NCBI GenBank assembly: GCA_020634155.1
Contig: JACKCI010000002.1
Span: 496,001 to 560,000 of the forward strand
Source: Anaerolineales bacterium
GTDB taxonomy: Bacteria > Chloroflexota > Anaerolineae > Aggregatilineales > J027
Length of the DNA stretch: 64,000 bases
Direction of reading: 5' to 3'
The notes below the pieces were generated by a model. That model saw only the letters and a list, made by a program, of their open reading frames with translations. It did no database searches and was not told the DNA's origin. This document shows, one piece after another, positions 61,853 through 64,000 of the stretch (position 1 is its first letter; every line of letters begins with the position of its first letter). Position numbers and translations under genes: made by a program.

Positions 61853-63706
61853 ATGCGTAAAGTGTACCTGATTTTTGCCCCTCAAGACGAACCCTTTGCG
61901 ATTCAATTGGCGCAAAAATTGCAGGCAAAGGGCTTTGAAGTTGAGGGTAGCCGTACTGAAGATACGTGGGAAAATCGACTCACCTACCTCATTCAAAGCG
62001 AATTTGCCATTTATCTCGTTAGCGCAAGGGCAATTAGCGATGAAAATTGGCAAAATCTGATTGATGAGGCAGTACGCCGTCGTATTCCTGTGCAAGGTAT
62101 CTTGATTGAGGGGACGGATGAAGTGTTCCCCGAACCCGGTACCTATCCTGTTATTGATATGACAGGAAACATTACCGAACAAGCGATGCTTCGTCTAGAA
62201 CGTACTCTCGGTCTTGATACGAAATCAAACACCACTGGCCCTATGCTGGGCAGACGCTGGCTATGGTTACTTGCAATTATTCTGTTCGCGGGAATTGCCT
62301 ATTTTGCTTTCAGCCAACTGCAAGACGACACCCCAGAAATTACTTCTATTCCCCCACTAGAGGCCAGCTTGTTGGTTACCCAACCCCAAGTTGCAGTTCG
62401 CCAAAACAACAATCAATGGCAAGATGTCGCTGACAGACGCACTGTTCGCCAAGGTTATTCAATTCGCACCGATAACGAAGGCAATGCGTCGCTGGTCTTC
62501 ATGGACGGTGACAAGACTGAGATTGGGCATGATACGATTGTGACCCTCGATGTCTTGTCCTCAATGTCAGATGAAACAACCAATCAAGTGCGCCTAAGTT
62601 TGAGTCAGGGCCAGATTACTAACTCAGTTGTGTCAACAACCAGTGGCTCACATCAAGTGCATACCTCTTTGGCGGATATTTTTGCTGATGAATCTGTTTA
62701 TACCATTATGGTGGCTACCAATGGCACCGTTACCCTTGAGGTAATTGAAGGGGCAATCGAGATTCTCCAAAATGGGGAACGGCGCAACCTGAACCAAGGC
62801 GAGGTTTTGACGCTTCCTTCGCGCTTGGCAGTGGCACAAACAACCCAGACGGCTGCTGCCTATACCAATACTCCGACACCAACCGTCACCATGACGATAA
62901 CACCAACCGCAACTTCTACTGAGACCGTCTTACCGACAACATCCCCGACCGAAACTGTAACCCCAACTCCCAGCCACACATCACCATCAAGTCCATCTGA
63001 AACGGTAACTGAGGAACCCGTGGCTGTATTGCCCAGTAGCCCGACGGGTACCGTAAGTGAAACAGTAGCGGTATCAGATACACCGACGATGCAACCCTCG
63101 GTGACCTCAACGCCAAGCCGAACCGTGACTCCTAGCCGCACCCCGCGCAATTCAGCAACACCAACCCAAACAGTTCGCGCATCCAATACACCTACTGTAA
63201 CGCGGGCGGCATCATCAACCCGCACACCGTCTGCAACGGCAAGCCGAACCCTAACATCGACTGCGACGCGGACAGTAACACGTACCCGAACCCATACCCC
63301 CACCCACACCTATACGCCTTCTAATACCCCCACGCCGACGGCAACATGGACGCCCAGTGTGACTCCTCTTCCTACCAATACCCTCTTCCCGACGCGCACC
63401 GCAACAGGAAGTGCTACTGCGACAATTGACCCGAATAGTGTGCCTTGCCCCGGAGCGCCGCTCTCACGCCTGTATGTAGGGGATACGGCACGGGTCATTG
63501 TACAATCGGGCCTTAGCCTGCGTGATGAGCCGGGATTCTTATCGGTGATTATTGCGTACTTGGCCTATCAAGAAGAGGTCTTGGTGATTGATGGCCCCGT
63601 GTGCGCCAATGATTTCCGCTGGTGGTATGTCCGCACCGAAGAGGATGTAGAAGGTTGGTCGGCTGAGGGCGGCATAGACGCTTATTACCTCGAACCTGCT
63701 AACTAA
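61853..63706 (+). CDS. TIR-like domain, membrane span, FecR domain, Thr/Pro linker and SH3 domain fusion
   Basis: 617 residues. N-terminal TIR-type domain (about 3-120; VYLIFAPQDEPFAIQLAQKL, AIYLVSARAIS), a membrane helix (about 135-153), a FecR domain (about 172-320; GYSIRTDNEGNASLVFMDGD), a 190-residue Thr/Pro/Ser stretch (about 335-525) and a bacterial SH3 domain (about 540-612; ARVIVQSGLSLRDEPG). In catalytic TIRs a Glu usually stands four residues after the conserved Trp; here W66 is followed by Glu only at position 72, so NADase activity is doubtful. The TIR lies in the cytoplasm and FecR/SH3 outside, a possible sensor across the membrane. Confidence 0.82.
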   Translation: MRKVYLIFAPQDEPFAIQLAQKLQAKGFEVEGSRTEDTWENRLTYLIQSEFAIYLVSARAISDENWQNLIDEAVRRRIPVQGILIEGTDEVFPEPGTYPVIDMTGNITEQAMLRLERTLGLDTKSNTTGPMLGRRWLWLLAIILFAGIAYFAFSQLQDDTPEITSIPPLEASLLVTQPQVAVRQNNNQWQDVADRRTVRQGYSIRTDNEGNASLVFMDGDKTEIGHDTIVTLDVLSSMSDETTNQVRLSLSQGQITNSVVSTTSGSHQVHTSLADIFADESVYTIMVATNGTVTLEVIEGAIEILQNGERRNLNQGEVLTLPSRLAVAQTTQTAAAYTNTPTPTVTMTITPTATSTETVLPTTSPTETVTPTPSHTSPSSPSETVTEEPVAVLPSSPTGTVSETVAVSDTPTMQPSVTSTPSRTVTPSRTPRNSATPTQTVRASNTPTVTRAASSTRTPSATASRTLTSTATRTVTRTRTHTPTHTYTPSNTPTPTATWTPSVTPLPTNTLFPTRTATGSATATIDPNSVPCPGAPLSRLYVGDTARVIVQSGLSLRDEPGFLSVIIAYLAYQEEVLVIDGPVCANDFRWWYVRTEEDVEGWSAEGGIDAYYLEPAN

Positions 63707-63746
63707 AAACCGTACTATAATTAACTGAAAAAAAGGAAGCGGTGTC

Positions 63747-64000
63747 ATGGAGACGGTATTATTTGTTTCAAGTGCCTTTAAAGGTACCAAGATGTTAGAG
63801 GCGGTAAAGGCCAGCGGTTGCCGAATCTTATTGTTGACTGAAGAAAAATTACAGCACGAGCCTTGGCCCCGCGACATCCTTGATGAAATCTTTTTTGTTC
63901 CTGATTTACGCCGCTATCAAGATGTGATTCATGCCATTAGTTATTTGTGCCGCAGCCGTCAACTTGACTTGATTGTGCCGCTTGATGAATTTGAGATTGA
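63747..64000 (+). CDS. ATP-grasp domain protein, N-terminal part (3' truncated by window)
   Basis: The ATG at 63747 has AAGGAAG about 8 bases upstream and the frame stays open to the window end (84 codons). The sequence METVLFVSSAFKGTKMLEA, the LLLTEEK strand and the ending IVPLDEFEI are typical for the N-terminal domain of carbamoyl-phosphate-synthase-like ATP-grasp ligases. These enzymes join a carboxylate to an amine or thiol using ATP. The catalytic part is beyond the window, so substrate cannot be judged. Confidence 0.78.
   Translation, partial: METVLFVSSAFKGTKMLEAVKASGCRILLLTEEKLQHEPWPRDILDEIFFVPDLRRYQDVIHAISYLCRSRQLDLIVPLDEFEI

Noticed and set aside
62870..63430. Repeated ACC/CCG/ACA words as possible CRISPR or satellite
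   Set aside because: They encode the Thr/Pro/Ser stalk of the TIR-FecR protein; the period is irregular and there are no constant repeats with spacers.
1..64000. tRNA, rRNA and replication origin
   Set aside because: No cloverleaf-like sequence, rRNA segment, DnaA-box cluster or dnaA/parAB genes were seen when reading the window by eye.

Overview
The window (about 53% G+C by eye) most likely comes from a member of the Chloroflexota, probably Anaerolineae-like. This is inferred from the mix of families: LysM-M23 peptidases with Thr/Pro-rich linkers, an ECF sigma factor paired with a DUF5667-type anti-sigma protein, DUF4062/NB-ARC/TPR STAND proteins, SH3 and WD40/PD40 surface proteins, and BMP-type ABC importers. 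No rRNA, tRNA or CRISPR array was seen. About 48 protein genes are supported, including two cut by the window ends and one broken gene.

Layout. 1-4.8 kb: end of an enoyl-CoA hydratase, two tandem LysM-M23 cell-wall hydrolases, a small lipoprotein whose start overlaps a divergent AAC(3)-type acetyltransferase, and a secreted helical-repeat protein. 4.8-16.9 kb: a MacB/LolD-type ABC exporter, a lipoprotein cytochrome c, a cyclase, a zinc-ribbon/WD40/SH3 membrane protein, uvrB, an amino-acid ABC permease with a double-length (tandemly duplicated) binding protein, and a tyrosine recombinase with no ordinary start codon. 17.0-21.9 kb: an ECF sigma/anti-sigma pair followed by a four-gene extracytoplasmic redox operon (Pro/Ala-rich secreted protein, ApbE, SH3 protein with an Asp/His tail, ferric-reductase-like membrane protein). 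Both units are preceded by the same promoter motif with identical spacing. 22.0-26.1 kb: a MoxR ATPase / NUDIX / zinc ribbon / VWA operon and a small conserved-looking gene.

26.2-39.6 kb is the most accessory part: a 2541-residue secreted GH13 amylase-like protein with four near-identical 214-residue repeats, a DUF4062-NB-ARC-TPR STAND ATPase coupled to an exported subtilisin, an intact IS3-family element and about 745 bases of A+T-rich DNA. 39.6-44.7 kb holds a KimA-like K+ importer with a UspA-like protein and a Kdp-like two-component system. 44.9-54.7 kb holds a molybdenum hydroxylase (xanthine dehydrogenase family) operon with a structured 5' leader RNA, an HtrA protease and a BMP-family ABC importer. 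One permease of this importer carries an in-frame stop codon. Together these suggest purine/nucleoside uptake and oxidation. 54.7-64 kb holds a SWIM zinc-finger protein, an M1 peptidase, a VWA/TolB-propeller protein, an SNF2 helicase, a TIR-TM-FecR-SH3 fusion protein and the start of an ATP-grasp gene.

The observations I rate highest are: (i) the repeated ECF promoter linking the sigma operon to an ApbE/ferric-reductase module that lacks a visible FMN-carrier protein; (ii) the structured leader RNA of the molybdenum hydroxylase operon, whose G-U pairs fix its strand; (iii) the TIR-FecR-SH3 transmembrane fusion; (iv) the STAND-subtilisin pair; (v) leader hairpins that pair with the Shine-Dalgarno sequence of two secreted-protein genes.
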